64,000 nucleotides of DNA from Trametopsis cervina (Eukaryota > Basidiomycota > Agaricomycetes > Polyporales > Irpicaceae), in NCBI GenBank assembly GCA_022385755.1, contig MU278349.1, forward strand, positions 1,240,001-1,304,000, written 5' to 3'. Position numbers and translations under genes: made by a program. The number at the start of each line of letters is the position of its first letter. The first letter of the stretch is position 1. Positions 46,415-57,839 of this stretch are shown piece after piece. The notes under the pieces were generated by a model that was not told the DNA's origin, did not search any database, and was given only the letters and a program-made list of their open reading frames with translations.

Positions 46415-49400
46415 CTACTTCTGTTGCTGCTCAGCGGCGTATGGATTGACACTGTAGACCTTAATGACGGGAGGGCTCTTTGTGAGATCGGCGGTAACAA
46501 TAACCTGATAAAGCCCAATAAGTTTTCATCATTATGAAGAGAGAACAACCAAACAATACTCACCGGCACGGTTTGCATCTCGCGAATTTCTTGGATCTTG
46601 TGACCAGCAGGGGTGATCTTCAGTCCTTCGAAGATCGGTTGAACCTTCGCGCGGGAAAGGAGCCGCTGCTTTGAGTTGGTCTCCTCTTCGCCTACTGGGT
46701 TGGAGCGGCCAAGTACGATCTCGTCGTCCTGATCATCTTCATCAAACAGGGCTTGCTCGTCATTGACGGAGCGCGAGACGACTTCCATCTTCACAGCATG
46801 CTGCTCAGCATTCTGCTTGACCTTCTTCAAGTGCTCATCATCGCTATTCTCTGCCAGCCAAGTGATCACATCCCTCTGAGACCAGTAGATCTGCAGAGTA
46901 TGCTTATGCTCGTCATAGACGTGATTCTGTGCGCATATTAGCCTATGACATCTAGAATCTCAGCAATTGCTCACCTCAATCGGCATCTGGTCGACGTGAA
47001 CACGCTTCTCAATACCAAACTCGGGAACATAGACATCGAAAGCGGCATCCAGAACGCCCACAACCTTAGCTTGGCGGATGACAGGACCATAGCGTTGTGT
47101 CAAGTCCGCGACCAACAAGCAGAGGAAGAGGTGAGCGGATTGCTCTTGCGCGAGCTTGGCTGAGTCTTGTTTGCTGAAGAAAGCGTCAGATGAGAACAAA
47201 CATGTAATTCTTATCCGGCTTACATATTGCACTGCTGAGCAACCTTGGCCACCGCGTCACGATCCATGGTGAACTTCGGTGGTTCACCAGGCGTACCGAT
47301 TTGCAGAATGGCGTCCAACTGGCGATGAACAAGGACGTCCGCATACCGCCGAATAGGGGAGGTGAAATGCGTATATAGCGGCGCGTTCAAGGCGTAGTGA
47401 CCATATTTCGCGATATCGAGCATGCCCGAGCAGAAGTATTTGGCACGCTGAGTTGACTTCTGCAACAGAATCTCCAAGATACTACGCGCGACGGGATCTG
47501 CAACAGCATTCATAGACTGCATGAGGGCCCCCGACGAGGAGACGTCAATCGTATGACCAAGGCGTTGAGCACGCTCTGCGAATGCAGCCTAAGGGAGCCA
47601 GTTAGTGATATTTTGAGCTTCAGAAACGGCTGTATAAGCTCACCAAACGGCGCTCCAAGGGACTGTCATTGCGACGCAAGAGAGCCTGTTCAGGGAAATG
47701 CACGGCAATCTGCTGAGCGACAGCGATGTTTGTTGCCAACATGAACTACATAATAATCAGCGACGAGAATTTTGATGAAGGCGCGTGATGCTCACTTCTT
47801 CCACGATGTTGTGAGCTTCATTACGCGCCTCGGAACCACAGTCAGTTGGTATACCACTCTCATCCAGTGTGAACGTCAACTTGGAGGAGTTGGCATTGAT
47901 AGCACCATTATGGAAACGCCTTTCACGTAGCTGCGTGGCCAAGTCGTTCAGAATCTTGATGTCGTGCGCGATATCTCCCGCGTCGTGTTCTGGAATGACT
48001 GGCACTCCTCCTAAGATCTTGCCTTCGATTACATCTTGCGCATTCTCGTAACTCAGCTGGGCGGCGGACCTGGTAGGATGTATTAGCTCATGTCGAGAGA
48101 GGTGCGATATCACGTACTTGACGATGGTTCTACCGAACCACTTCTTTACAACTTTGGCCTCCTTCGTAATGGTGAAGATGACGGTGAACGCGAGGCGCTC
48201 TTGGCCCGGCAGTAAGCTACATAGCTGTTCGCTGAGAGCGGGTGGAAGCATGTGCACAGCACGTTGCACCAAGTAGACACTGGTTGCACGCTTGCGAGCA
48301 TCGCGGTCCAACGCCGTGTTGGGTTTCACGAAGTGCGAGACGTCGGCAACATGCACACCGATGTCGTAGGTGCCGTCTTCATTTACCTTGACGGAAAGTG
48401 CGTCGTCGAGATCTCTCGCAGATTGAGGATCAATTGTGAAGATGCGCTCTGCGCGCAGATCCTTGCGCATTTCAAGCTCGCGGTCAGGAATGCTGAACAT
48501 TTATTGAGCACTTCAACACCAAGATACTAGGAGGATAACTCACGTCCAGGGGATGGGAGGAAGACACTTCAGGACGTTTTCCGTGAAGTCCTCTGTGGGG
48601 AAATTGCAGTCCTTTAATAAGGCACTGGTTTCCACCTCAATATCGCCAATAGGCCCCAGCTCCTCGACAAGGGTGCCGAAAGGATGGAGAGAGCTGATAG
48701 GCTGCATGAGGTCAGCTATATGCGCGAATCTACATGGTAGCATCGATCAACTTACGTGACGCTTGATACAGGCAACAAACAGTTTGTCGGCGTAAGCCTC
48801 TGAGTTCTGGACAAAGTCGGGCGGGGCTTGCTCGGTTGGAATAGCAATGAGAGGCACTCGCTTGTCCGTTGGCTTAAACCAGACGATCTTGGGGCGTTCG
48901 ATAGGGCGGCGGGGTTCATCTCCACGATCGCCTTCGCGCTCACGACGCTCGGCTTCTTGCTTTTCCTTGGTAGCTGCAGAGGACGGACGCAGAAGACCCA
49001 AAGTACCCGAGAAAAGCTGACCGGGCATACGCTCAACAACAGCGACGACGTGGCCAGCAAACTGTGGTTTCACTTCATCCGTGACCCTATTGAATTGTGA
49101 GTAAAATTTCGCAATCAGATCGATTCAACGTACTCCTCATCGTCAATGAGCATCAAACCCTGCCCTTCAACCTCAACATCATCCTTCTTCTTGTCGTTCT
49201 TACGGCCTGCTGCTCCCTTCAAATCATAGGCAGAGTTCTCTTCCTTCTTCCTCTTCTTCTCCTCCTTCTCCTTCTTAGTGCCCCAAACCTCGTCCACATC
49301 CAACAGCTCGACAGCGACAATATCACCTTCGAGCGCGCGGTTACGGTCCTTCGACCCACAGATGTAGATATCGGCGTCCAGGACCTCAGTCGCAACATAT

Positions 49401-51351
49401 GCGTCCGAACGATTACGTTTGTTAACACGTAAGATACCAACCACAAGTTTTCCAGCGGCAAGCAGCGGGGGAAGGGATGCCTGGGGGAGATAAGGAGCGA
49501 ACAGCGACTTGCGCTGAGGCTGGTTGGACTGCTGTTGTAATTGCGACTGGAATTGCTGCTGTTGCTGTTGCAAGAGGTTGATACCACCAAGGCCAAGACC
49601 CATCATGTTCGCTGCCGCCATATTCGGCAGCATGTTCGGGAAGCTGAAAGAAGCCATCTTCTGATGCCCGCCAGCGGCCGCGCGGAACTGCTGGAGACTC
49701 TGCAACTGCGCCTGAGCCTGAGCCAAATCCGCTGCGAACCCAGCGCCGGTCTGCACGCCGCCAACTCCACCGTTGATACGCCAAGCGGAGTCAGCACGAG
49801 CATGTCCGTTCAACGCCGCCGGAGCAACGAAACCATCTTCGAAACCATCAAGGTTTGAGGCGTGGATCGATGCAGAGAGGCCTTGAGGGCCGCCCGTCTT
49901 GTTTAGGACGTTAACGCTGTGTCGTCTACCGTGCCCACGAGGTACTCCTTGGGGCTGGGCGTCGAATCCTAGACCGACGTTGCCGAATTGACCCATGGCA
50001 GTCTGTTGACCGGCCAGCCCGGCACTGAGGCCCATGCTCATCGGCAGCGTGCTGTGTACACGACGATGGGCACCGGCGCGAGGGGGTGCAAGGCCAGGAG
50101 TCTGGAACGAGAGGACCTGATTCTGCGCGAGCTGTTGCTGATAGAGAGCCTGTTGCTGCTGCTGCAAAGCCTCGATCTGGTTCTGAAGGGCGAGCTGAAG
50201 GCGGAGTGAGAAAAGGCACTAAGAGATAGAAATGTTCTTACCTGTTCAGCCATGATGTTTGACATCCCGCTTTGACTTTCCGTCTTCCTGTGTGTCGCTT
50301 CGGACGGGGCATTAATGTTGAATTCTTGCTGCGCCTGCTGTTGCGGGAATTGGAAGCTAGCGTCCTCTTCGTTGATGGCAGGGCCCAGAGGCATGTGCGT
50401 GCTGGGGCGACGTCTGGCTCCAAACATGAACCCCGGCGCGAGCTGGGGGCGTCCGGAAGGACCGACAGCATCGGCCTGCTCTTGTTGCTGTGCGGCAAGC
50501 GCGGCAAAGCGAGGGGCGGTGAAGCTCTGCGAGAGGGAACGGCGCTGCTGCATACCATGCTGGTAACCGGAATCAGGGATCTCGCCTTCCTCGTACGATG
50601 TGACTCCTGGACCTTCTTCCATGACATCCTCCATCATAGCACCAAGGCCCGGTGAGAAATTGTTATAGTTATTGGAAAGAGAGCCAGCACCGAGAGACGC
50701 AGCTTTACGGTGTCTGGGTGGCTCATTTCCGGCGAGGCCGGGGTAGGCAGCAGCGCCAGGCTGGAAAACGGGAGCATTGGCAGGAAGACTGGACCCACTT
50801 TGGCTAGCGCTGATGGAGGGTGGAGGAGTATTGTTGATAGGACCGCCCTGTCCTGGGGTGGTGGTCTTCAGGTCAGCGATAGCGCGTTGGATCGCGGAGA
50901 GAGCATCACTTCCCTCACCCGCAGGCGGCGCGGGTGAAGAGGAAACCTGCTTGTTACTATTCTGCCTAGAGATGCTGTCCCTATTGCCGGGGCCGCTCGG
51001 TCTGGAGGATTGGGAGGGTTTGCGGTTGCCGCCCGGTCCTCCTCCTCGTTGGTTGCCGTTCCCTGGCGGTTTTGCACCACGATCAGGTTTCTTCGTGTCG
51101 TTGCTGCCCTTCTTGGATTCTGCACCCGAATCGTTGCCAGTAGGAGGATTCGAAGGGTTCCTTCTGTTGCCTGGACCGGACGCAGGTCTCGGGGGACCAG
51201 TGATGGTGCCACCCGACGATGCAGAGCGGGACATAGTTCTCTTGGGACCTCTGGGTCCGCTGCCCTGTTGGGTCGGACCACCGGAAGTAGGCCTTTTCTC
51301 GTCCTTCTTGGGGGCGTTTGACTGTGTTTGAGGCGTGACTTCGTCGGTCAT
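46415..51351 (-). CDS. SSD1: Ssd1/Sts5-type RNB-domain RNA-binding translational regulator
   Basis: RNA-binding protein of the RNase II/Dis3L2 superfamily that in yeasts represses translation of cell-wall mRNAs under control of the NDR kinase Cbk1/Orb6. Eleven exons: 51351..50242, 50194..49134, 49086..48756, 48701..48544, 48492..48118, 48069..47796, 47745..47644, 47588..47224, 47173..46975, 46926..46564 and 46504..46415, about 1475 aa. Residues 1-650 are Pro/Gly/Ser/Gln-rich with four H-x-(R/K)-x-x-S motifs. Cold-shock-type folds follow ([40 protein letters not shown]). The RNB domain (about 890-1235) has [52 protein letters not shown] and [20 protein letters not shown]. The acidic cluster RDLDDA is present. 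Confidence 0.94.
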
Positions 51352-52067
51352 GTCGTTCGTTATGAGATTGGTGTTACAGAGAAAGAGATTTGAACTTCGT
51401 TATTAAATGTTTTTGGGCTTTTAGTTTTCGTGTGAAGATGCGTAGAGTCGACTGCAACACGAGGTAAATACCGTGATTGGCTCAGGGTTTAGCTAGAGAG
51501 CACTAATGGGATATACGCACCAGAGAATGCTTGTGTAACGTAGATGGCTTTGCCCTGTGGGGCGAGTGGGGATTATGGGAGTGGTTGCCTTGATAGGCGT
51601 GGAAAGGTTTGGTTAACGTCGCAGCGAGAAACAGGAGTCGACAAGGACAAGAGACCGTTTTATCTGCTGGATATGCGCGTCCGCAGACCGTTCCCACGGT
51701 CGGCGTCCTACGCAACAGCATCATCCGTCCCACATCAAGCTTCGTGACCGTCCCGTGTTTTACTTCCGTCCGATGAAATAATCGTAACAACTCTCCATGG
51801 AAGCTCTTGCCATTGCTTTCAGGCTGGAGAATTGACCTTTGAACGCAAAGCAGAAATATGCTGAAAATATGTGCGCCTCATGTATCTATTGTCTTCGCAA
51901 CCGTGCCTTATCTGCCAAACTGATGTGGACGCCTAAACTAGACGGCGGTGGACAGCCTTCGATGCCACGATGCAGCTAGTGACGCCTACTGCTGCGACTT
52001 TACAAATGCATGAATAAACTTAGCAGAGATGTATGTACGTAGTCTATAGTCAAAGATCTACACTCTA
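51352..52067. other. SSD1 promoter and IDH2 3' region
   Basis: 716 bp between two leftward genes. Short open frames only, no features recognised. Confidence 0.4.
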
Positions 52068-53907
52068 TTACGCCTTCGAAAGCTTCTCCACGATGGCATC
52101 AGTGTACTGCTTGGTCGAGGCTTTGCCGCCAAGGTCACCGGTAATCGTCTTGCCCTCGGCAATAGTCTATAAATGCGGTATATGAGTGGGAACAGAGCCG
52201 TCGATAGAAGCACCACATACCCCGAGCGCAGCCTTCTCGATTCTGTTTGCGTATTCTGGAAGGTCCATGTGCCTAGCGTACTCATAAGTATTAACGTCCA
52301 AGTCAATTTCATTGGTATACATACCTCAACATCATTAATGAAGAAAGGAGAAGGGCGGTGGGGTTGGCAAGTCCTTTGCCTGCAAACAAGGTTGAGCGGG
52401 TAACCTAGATAGAGATCGTGAAGATAACATACCAGCAATGTCGGGCGCCGAGCCGTGAACGGCTTCAAAGATCGAAGCATCCTATAGGACTGTAAATAAA
52501 TCGACCTTCAACTACTATGATTCTCACATACCCGTCCAATGTTTCCAGACGGGGTCAGGCCGAGACCACCGATCAAGCCAGCGCACATATCAGATAAGAT
52601 GTCTCCGTAGAGGTTGGGCATGACCATGACGCGGTCGGCATATGGAGCCGGATTTTGCGTAATCTGCAATAGTGTGAATACAGACGAACGCTGCGCGGGG
52701 ATATTACTGCTGACCTGGAGGCAGACGCGATCAAGAAGGTCCTCATCGTACGCGATACCAGGGTATTCCTTGGCAACTTGGCGGCATGCCGACAAGAACA
52801 TACCATCGGACATTTTCCTGCATACACGGTTGAGAACGAACACAGCAGCTATATACAACCAAAACTTACATGATGTTAGCCTTGTGGACTGCAGTCACAC
52901 GCTTTCTGCCCTGCGTCTGAGCATAGTGGAACGCGTAACGGGCGACGCGTTCTGAGGCGTCCCACGTGATGAGCTTGATAGACTGAACTACACCGTCGAC
53001 AATCTGGCAGATGCTCTGTGAGTACATCGTTTCGTCTGCATTCCAGTCGACCAACCTCGTGCTCGATACCTGAATACTCTCCCTCGGTGTTCTCACGAAT
53101 AAGAACTGTATTGACGTCGTCGTATGCAGTCTTGAAACCCTGAACCGACACGCATGGTCGGACGTTGGCAAAAAGATTGAAGGTTCTGCGGAGAGTCAAA
53201 TTCAAAGAAACGTGGCCCTTTCCGACTGTCATCGCACACAGTTCAGCACAGGACACAAGAAAAGTGATGTTTCCTTACTGGGCGTTGCGAGGGGGCCTAA
53301 ACGCGAGGATTCAATATACATGGACATGTTCCTATGGGCTAACAATCACATACCCTTGAGTGCAACGGTGTTCTTCCTCACAGAGTGGATAGCAGCGTCG
53401 GGGATGACAGTCTTGCCGCCCTTGAGAATGGGTGCAACGCTGACTTCCTCCCATTCAATCGGAACCTGCAGACTACTGTCAGCTTCGCTATGTCGCCAGA
53501 GCAATAGGAACACGCACTCCAGCAGCGGTATAGATGTCCTTCACGGACTGGCTGATTTCCGGTCCAATGCCTGCATGTCAGAGGTCAATCACAGGACTAC
53601 TCCAACAATGCTGCTCAAGCACTTACCGTCACCGGGTATAAGGGTCACCGTGTAGTTTCCCTACAGAGTCTACGTGTAAGATCTTTCCTACTAACGCGCA
53701 GAAGCACACTCACCTTGGCATTCTTCTGACCAGAAAACGCCGCAGTTGGTGCAGCCGAAGCGTAAGTACGCAGTGGCTGCAGGAGCCACGTCAAAACGAT
53801 GTATAAGCTCCTGGTTCGTAGGAACAGCATAAAACGAAAGTGCGACTTGCCTGCGAGGTCTTTAATGCGCCCCGCGCAATAGAGGAGAGGTTTCGTGCAG
53901 CAAGCAT
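52068..53907 (-). CDS. IDH2: NAD-dependent isocitrate dehydrogenase subunit 2, mitochondrial
   Basis: Catalytic-type subunit of the TCA-cycle NAD-isocitrate dehydrogenase. Fourteen exons: 53907..53851, 53776..53714, 53660..53627, 53570..53518, 53465..53354, 53296..53279, 53225..53056, 53003..52870, 52817..52715, 52663..52532, 52481..52433, 52379..52325, 52272..52221 and 52166..52068, about 376 aa. The presequence is [19 protein letters not shown]. Motifs: [96 protein letters not shown] and [20 protein letters not shown]. Exon 6 is only 18 nt. The first intron starts with GC (GCAAGT). Partner of IDH1 at 3209-4858. Confidence 0.95.
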
Positions 53908-54244
53908 TTTTCGATGAGGTCGGAGGAGAACGGTGTTCACCAGTAGTGCTGAACCGGCAAGACTTTCGCGAAGCACGTGGTCATGATGTAAAGCCACGTG
54001 AAAGAGCTCTGCACCGCGCACCGCGTTCCTGTCATTGAGTCGGGAGTTCGAATCCCTGACATGCTGTTCCTGACTCCGTCCCACTCAAAATGCTGGTACT
54101 CTGGCTCTGCTTTGGTAGAAAATAATCCTCAGAATTCACACTTTTTAATCTATAATAGCTTGAGCAAGGGCTAGTAAAGTACACGGTGCAACGGACTATC
54201 CATACAGTAATATACTTGAAACATACATACGCTCAGAATACGCA
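53908..54244. other. IDH2 promoter and VPS24 3' region
   Basis: 337 bp. Contains AGTTCGAATCC near 54048, like a tRNA B box, but no A box or acceptor stem pairs with it, so no tRNA is called. Confidence 0.4.
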
Positions 54245-55103
54245 TCAGCTGAGAAGACCGCTGAGTTGCTGTCGGTATTGCTCCATGACACGCTCTGTTT
54301 CAGCGTCGTCCAGCTTGTCTTCGACGGACTAAGGGGAGAATGAGGATGAAGCCTATCAACATCGATGCATATGTCCCTTACCGGCAGTTCTGTCTCGACA
54401 GTACCAGCCTGTCCCAGCTTGCCATTGGTTAGATCGAACAGCACTTTGTCGACTTCAGCGTCCGCTTCCTCCTCAATTTCCTCATCTTCGTCCATCTCCA
54501 GGGTGTCGTCGAGCATCTCCTCCAGAATACCGGCCTACGAAACACAAATCAATGGGGTACAGACCAAGCATTACGTGTGCTAACCTTCGTCATTTCCATG
54601 CTCATTTCTCTCATTGTCTGACTGATCTGCGGCAGCTTGATAAGCTGGTTCGAGAGCTTCATGATCTCAGTGGACTTCTGCAATGCACCAGTCACTTTGG
54701 CCATAGCTGCGGATGATGCGTGAGCAGCTCAGAAGCTCAAGAGCCAACATTTCACCCACCCATTTGTTGCATCAGCTGGGTATTTATTGAGCCCAACCTT
54801 GCCTTGCTCACGGACAATCGATCCTTCTGCTTGTTACTCCGCACCACCTCCCTGGCGAGCAACCGGGCAGACTTGACGTCCCCCTTTGTGGCCAACTGCT
54901 TTACCGTTGTCTGCGCCTTCTTGGTAGCAGTATCAAGCTAGACATGCGATCTTCAGCCATAGGATGGATCCATATGGGAACCCGAGACCGACCTGCCTCA
55001 TCTCCCGATCCAGCTGACGTTGTTCTGCCCGCAGTTTCCCTTGCCATGCGCGAATTTTCTCCTCTGCGGTTGGTCCATATAGAAACCGATTGATGGATTG
55101 CAT
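54245..55103 (-). CDS. VPS24: ESCRT-III subunit Vps24/CHMP3
   Basis: ESCRT-III subunit that caps Snf7 filaments during multivesicular body formation at endosomes. Exons 55103..54993, 54937..54760, 54706..54585, 54534..54382 and 54328..54245 give 215 aa, a normal length. The basic first helix reads EEKIRAWQGKLRAEQRQLDR; the core has KSARLLAREVVRSNKQKDRL and MAKVTGALQKSTEIMKLSNQ. The CHMP3-specific block is MTKAGILEEMLDDTLEMDED with an acidic helix and DKVLFDLTNGKLG. The C-terminal helix VEDKLDDAETERVMEQYRQQ resembles a MIM1-type tail. The Vps24 assignment over Vps2 rests on GALQKSTE and AGILEEMLDDT. Head to head with the GPI-protein gene. Confidence 0.93.
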
Positions 55104-55516
55104 GTTGCTTTCTGGGAACACCGAGTTATATCTGAGATGCACTGGCACTGTCTGGCAGCCACAGGCAGCTGGCAAGGTCACTGGCGTAAAGGCGCCGGAT
55201 GTCTGACGGCACGTGGGTGAGATCACTTTCTATGATATCTAACACGACTGACGAATTAGGCAAGCAGCGTGTTGCGACTCGTCAACCACCGTGGTCAACC
55301 GCACTACTTCGGAGTTCCGTGATAGCACTGATGCCAGCCTCGTCGGGAAGTGGATGGTATATAGTATGGGAAAACACCTTCGTTCTCCTCATCCCCTCTC
55401 TCTTATTCGATTCATCATTCCTTTCGCTTTCTTAGGGCTGGTACCTTCTTGTACTATTCATCCTTCTGCACGCTAGCCGTGATACTTCTCTTTATTCTTC
55501 TCATACATATATAGAT
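55104..55516. promoter_or_regulatory. divergent promoter region of VPS24 and the GPI-protein gene
   Basis: 413 bp between opposite start codons. A GGTATATAGTA stretch near 55365 lies about 150 bp before the GPI-protein start and may be its TATA box. Confidence 0.45.
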
Positions 55517-56740
55517 ATGGCGGCCCGTTTTCACATCATTGTCACCATGGCCTCCGTTTTGTCCTCTGGGCTCTCGACCGCCTGGGCAGGGCTCACTCCG
55601 ACCGCACCTGGGCCGGGGCAAACCTTCAACGCAGGAAGCAACTGCACTATTGTTTGGAACGCAGATCAAACTGGCACCTGGAAGAATGTTACTATTGGTA
55701 CGCTGCTTACCTTTTATTCGCATCTGTCTCCATCCCAACCCCCTTATACAGATCTCATGTCGGGCTCGAATACGAACATGAGCCTCGTCACGAATGTCGC
55801 GTCTAGTCTTGACGGTACCGACCCCACTCTCACTCCCTACAACTGGACATGCCCCGAGTTAGACCTGTACTCCGCGATCTATTTCTACCAGGTAAACTCG
55901 GGTTCGTGCGCCATCGTTCATGAGGCTGACAGTACAACAGTTCACGCACGATGCTCAAACCCAGGATACCACATGGACTACGCGCTTTACTGTAGGCAAC
56001 TGCGAATATCTGATAATTTCTATAGTTAACAGCCGAACTCCTAGATCGCTTCTCCTAATGGCGACATGGTGCCGCCGCCGAACGCGACGCAGCCGAGTGG
56101 CGAGGCTATACCATGGGGTATTGGTCACATCTCTGCCAATAACACCTCATCAAATACCACTGCCACCAACTGTACTGACCCATCGGATATTGCTCATATG
56201 GAGCAGATCCATATCCAGGATTTGCACTCGGACATTAAGGAGGACGATGACAGCCACGAGGACAGCCGCGCCAAATCTAAGGATGAATCTGGCGGTGGCG
56301 ATACCGAAAACCATGATAACGGCGACGATAATGACAACGACGCAGGCAAGGGCAAGTCTCAACCCAAAGAGTCCAGTTCCAGAGAGAGTGACCAAGGTGC
56401 AACACATCCGACCCCCCCTAAAAGCAAAGAGACTGGAACTGCACCTGAAGGCTCTTCTCATCATAATAAGAATGCCGAGGTATCAAACGCATCAGCTGGT
56501 TCTGCGCCTACCGCTATTCTTCCACCGGCGCCCAAGAAAGCGCACTCTGCTTCGGCTTCAACAACAGGATCGACGACAGTCGCCACTGCAGCCGCCGTCG
56601 AGAAACCGTCCAGTACCTGCCAATGTTCCCCCGATCGACAAAGCGGGGGCTTGCTCATGAACGGGGCCGTGGACATGGCGACAGCATGCTCATGGCTGCA
56701 TGGGTTGATCACGGTCGTCTTATTCTGTCTCGTCTGGTAG
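55517..56740 (+). CDS. GPI-anchored Ser/Thr-rich surface protein with Kre9/Knh1-like N-terminal domain
   Basis: Predicted cell-surface glycoprotein. Exons 55517..55697, 55752..55891, 55941..55991 and 56045..56740 give about 355 aa. A signal peptide starts it (FHIIVTMASVLSSGLSTAWA). The Ig-like fungal Kre9/Knh1 module follows: LTPTAPGPGQTFNAGSNCTI, VWNADQTGTWKNVTIDLMSG, LTPYNWTCPELDLYSAIYFY and DTTWTTRFTIASPNG. A long acidic, Asp/Asn/Ser-rich stalk with several N-x-S/T sites comes next, then Thr/Ala/Ser-rich text. The C-terminal hydrophobic tail HGLITVVLFCLVW fits a GPI-anchor signal. Residue 11 (ATG 55547) is an alternative start. A role in wall organisation is inferred from the family. Confidence 0.86.
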
Positions 56741-56810
56741 TACATAATTTATCTTGGTTCTGGAAAATACCGACAATAAGTAACAAAAGTCCATGAAAGA
56801 CCAGGTATAA

Positions 56811-57839
56811 CTACGGGGATGGTCCTGATGACTGGGACTCGTTCATATCTCGCAAAACTAACAGGATGGGCGCGTGATCGCTATGTGCACGCTCGGATGG
56901 GTCTTCGAGGTATTCTATCTCCTCGACCTTCTCCACTAGGGAGCGTTCAACCAAAGCGTAATCGACTCTTGCACAGTCCGTTCCCTGCGGCTTGCCCTTC
57001 GCGAACCAGCTGTACGCACGCCTGTCTCCGTGGCGATCTCGGAAGATATCGACCACATTTATTCCAGGTATAAACTTCTCGTTGAACTCCTTACGAGCGA
57101 GTGTGTGGGGGTATTCCGCACGTAAACATGGGTGGCAGTCTTCTTTCTCCAGGGAGATGTTGAAATCACCAATGAGAACAAGACGAAGCCCCCGAGTTTG
57201 CATGGCCCGGCACTCCTTGAGCAGCAAACGATTGAACTCGCGTTTGCGCTCGTTGCGCGTTTTCGGGAGATTGACACCAGTAGGGTCTTTCCACATATAT
57301 TCGCTCCCGTTCAGAGCGTACACATTGACCAAGGCCCAGCCGCTCTTCATCTCGAGGATGACCACACGACCTTCCGAGTCCCAGTCTACTTCTCTATACG
57401 TGCTGACGGATTCAGGATCCTTTGCGTATGTGATTACACCGAAGTGACGCGGTCCGTGTGTAGACCGACTGAGAGAAGTGTATGGGGTGTACTTTGGCCC
57501 ATCGTCGCGGGTACGACCATTGACAGCATCCTTGAGGTCCACTAGCCAGTCTGCATCGGATTGACGGGCGCGAACCTCTTGAAGACATAGGTAATCGGGG
57601 TAGTTATCACGTGCAAGGAGTTCACGCAAGTGCATGGGGCGTGCTCTGGCATGGGAAGTAGAACTACCAATCTTCTTTGCAGGCAGTGTCAAGAACGGCA
57701 CTGGCGTCTCCACATTCCAAGAAAGGATCGTTGTTCGACTGGCGTGGACCTCCAAGCTCTGTTCCTGGTGGATTACACGGGACCGTTTTGGACGAGGAGA
57801 TGGAGATAATGATCTGGCTGTAGCCAGGCGTTTCGACAT
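56811..57839 (-). CDS. endonuclease/exonuclease/phosphatase-fold enzyme, AP endonuclease-like
   Basis: Single-exon gene, 342 aa from ATG 57839. The same frame is open upstream to an ATG at 57926, but MSKRLATARSLSPSPRPKRS is the more protein-like start. The EEP-fold motifs are in order: TILSWNVETP, YLCLQEVRARQSD with the metal-binding Glu, FGVITYAKDPES, VNVYALNGSEYMWKDP, LVLIGDFNISLEKEDCHP with Asp/Asn, CARVDYALVERSL, and HSDHAPILLVL with the catalytic Asp-His. The arrangement is closest to exodeoxyribonuclease III-type AP endonucleases, suggesting base-excision repair. The basic head with PKRSR could be nuclear. A phosphatase or RNA-specific activity in the same superfamily cannot be excluded. 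Confidence 0.82.
   Translation of the reverse strand: MSKRLATARSLSPSPRPKRSRVIHQEQSLEVHASRTTILSWNVETPVPFLTLPAKKIGSSTSHARARPMHLRELLARDNYPDYLCLQEVRARQSDADWLVDLKDAVNGRTRDDGPKYTPYTSLSRSTHGPRHFGVITYAKDPESVSTYREVDWDSEGRVVILEMKSGWALVNVYALNGSEYMWKDPTGVNLPKTRNERKREFNRLLLKECRAMQTRGLRLVLIGDFNISLEKEDCHPCLRAEYPHTLARKEFNEKFIPGINVVDIFRDRHGDRRAYSWFAKGKPQGTDCARVDYALVERSLVEKVEEIEYLEDPSERAHSDHAPILLVLRDMNESQSSGPSP

Noticed and set aside
53980..54075. AGTTCGAATCC, like a tRNA B box, between IDH2 and VPS24
   Set aside because: No A box at the right distance, T-stem pairs are mismatched and no 5' strand pairs with the would-be acceptor stem.
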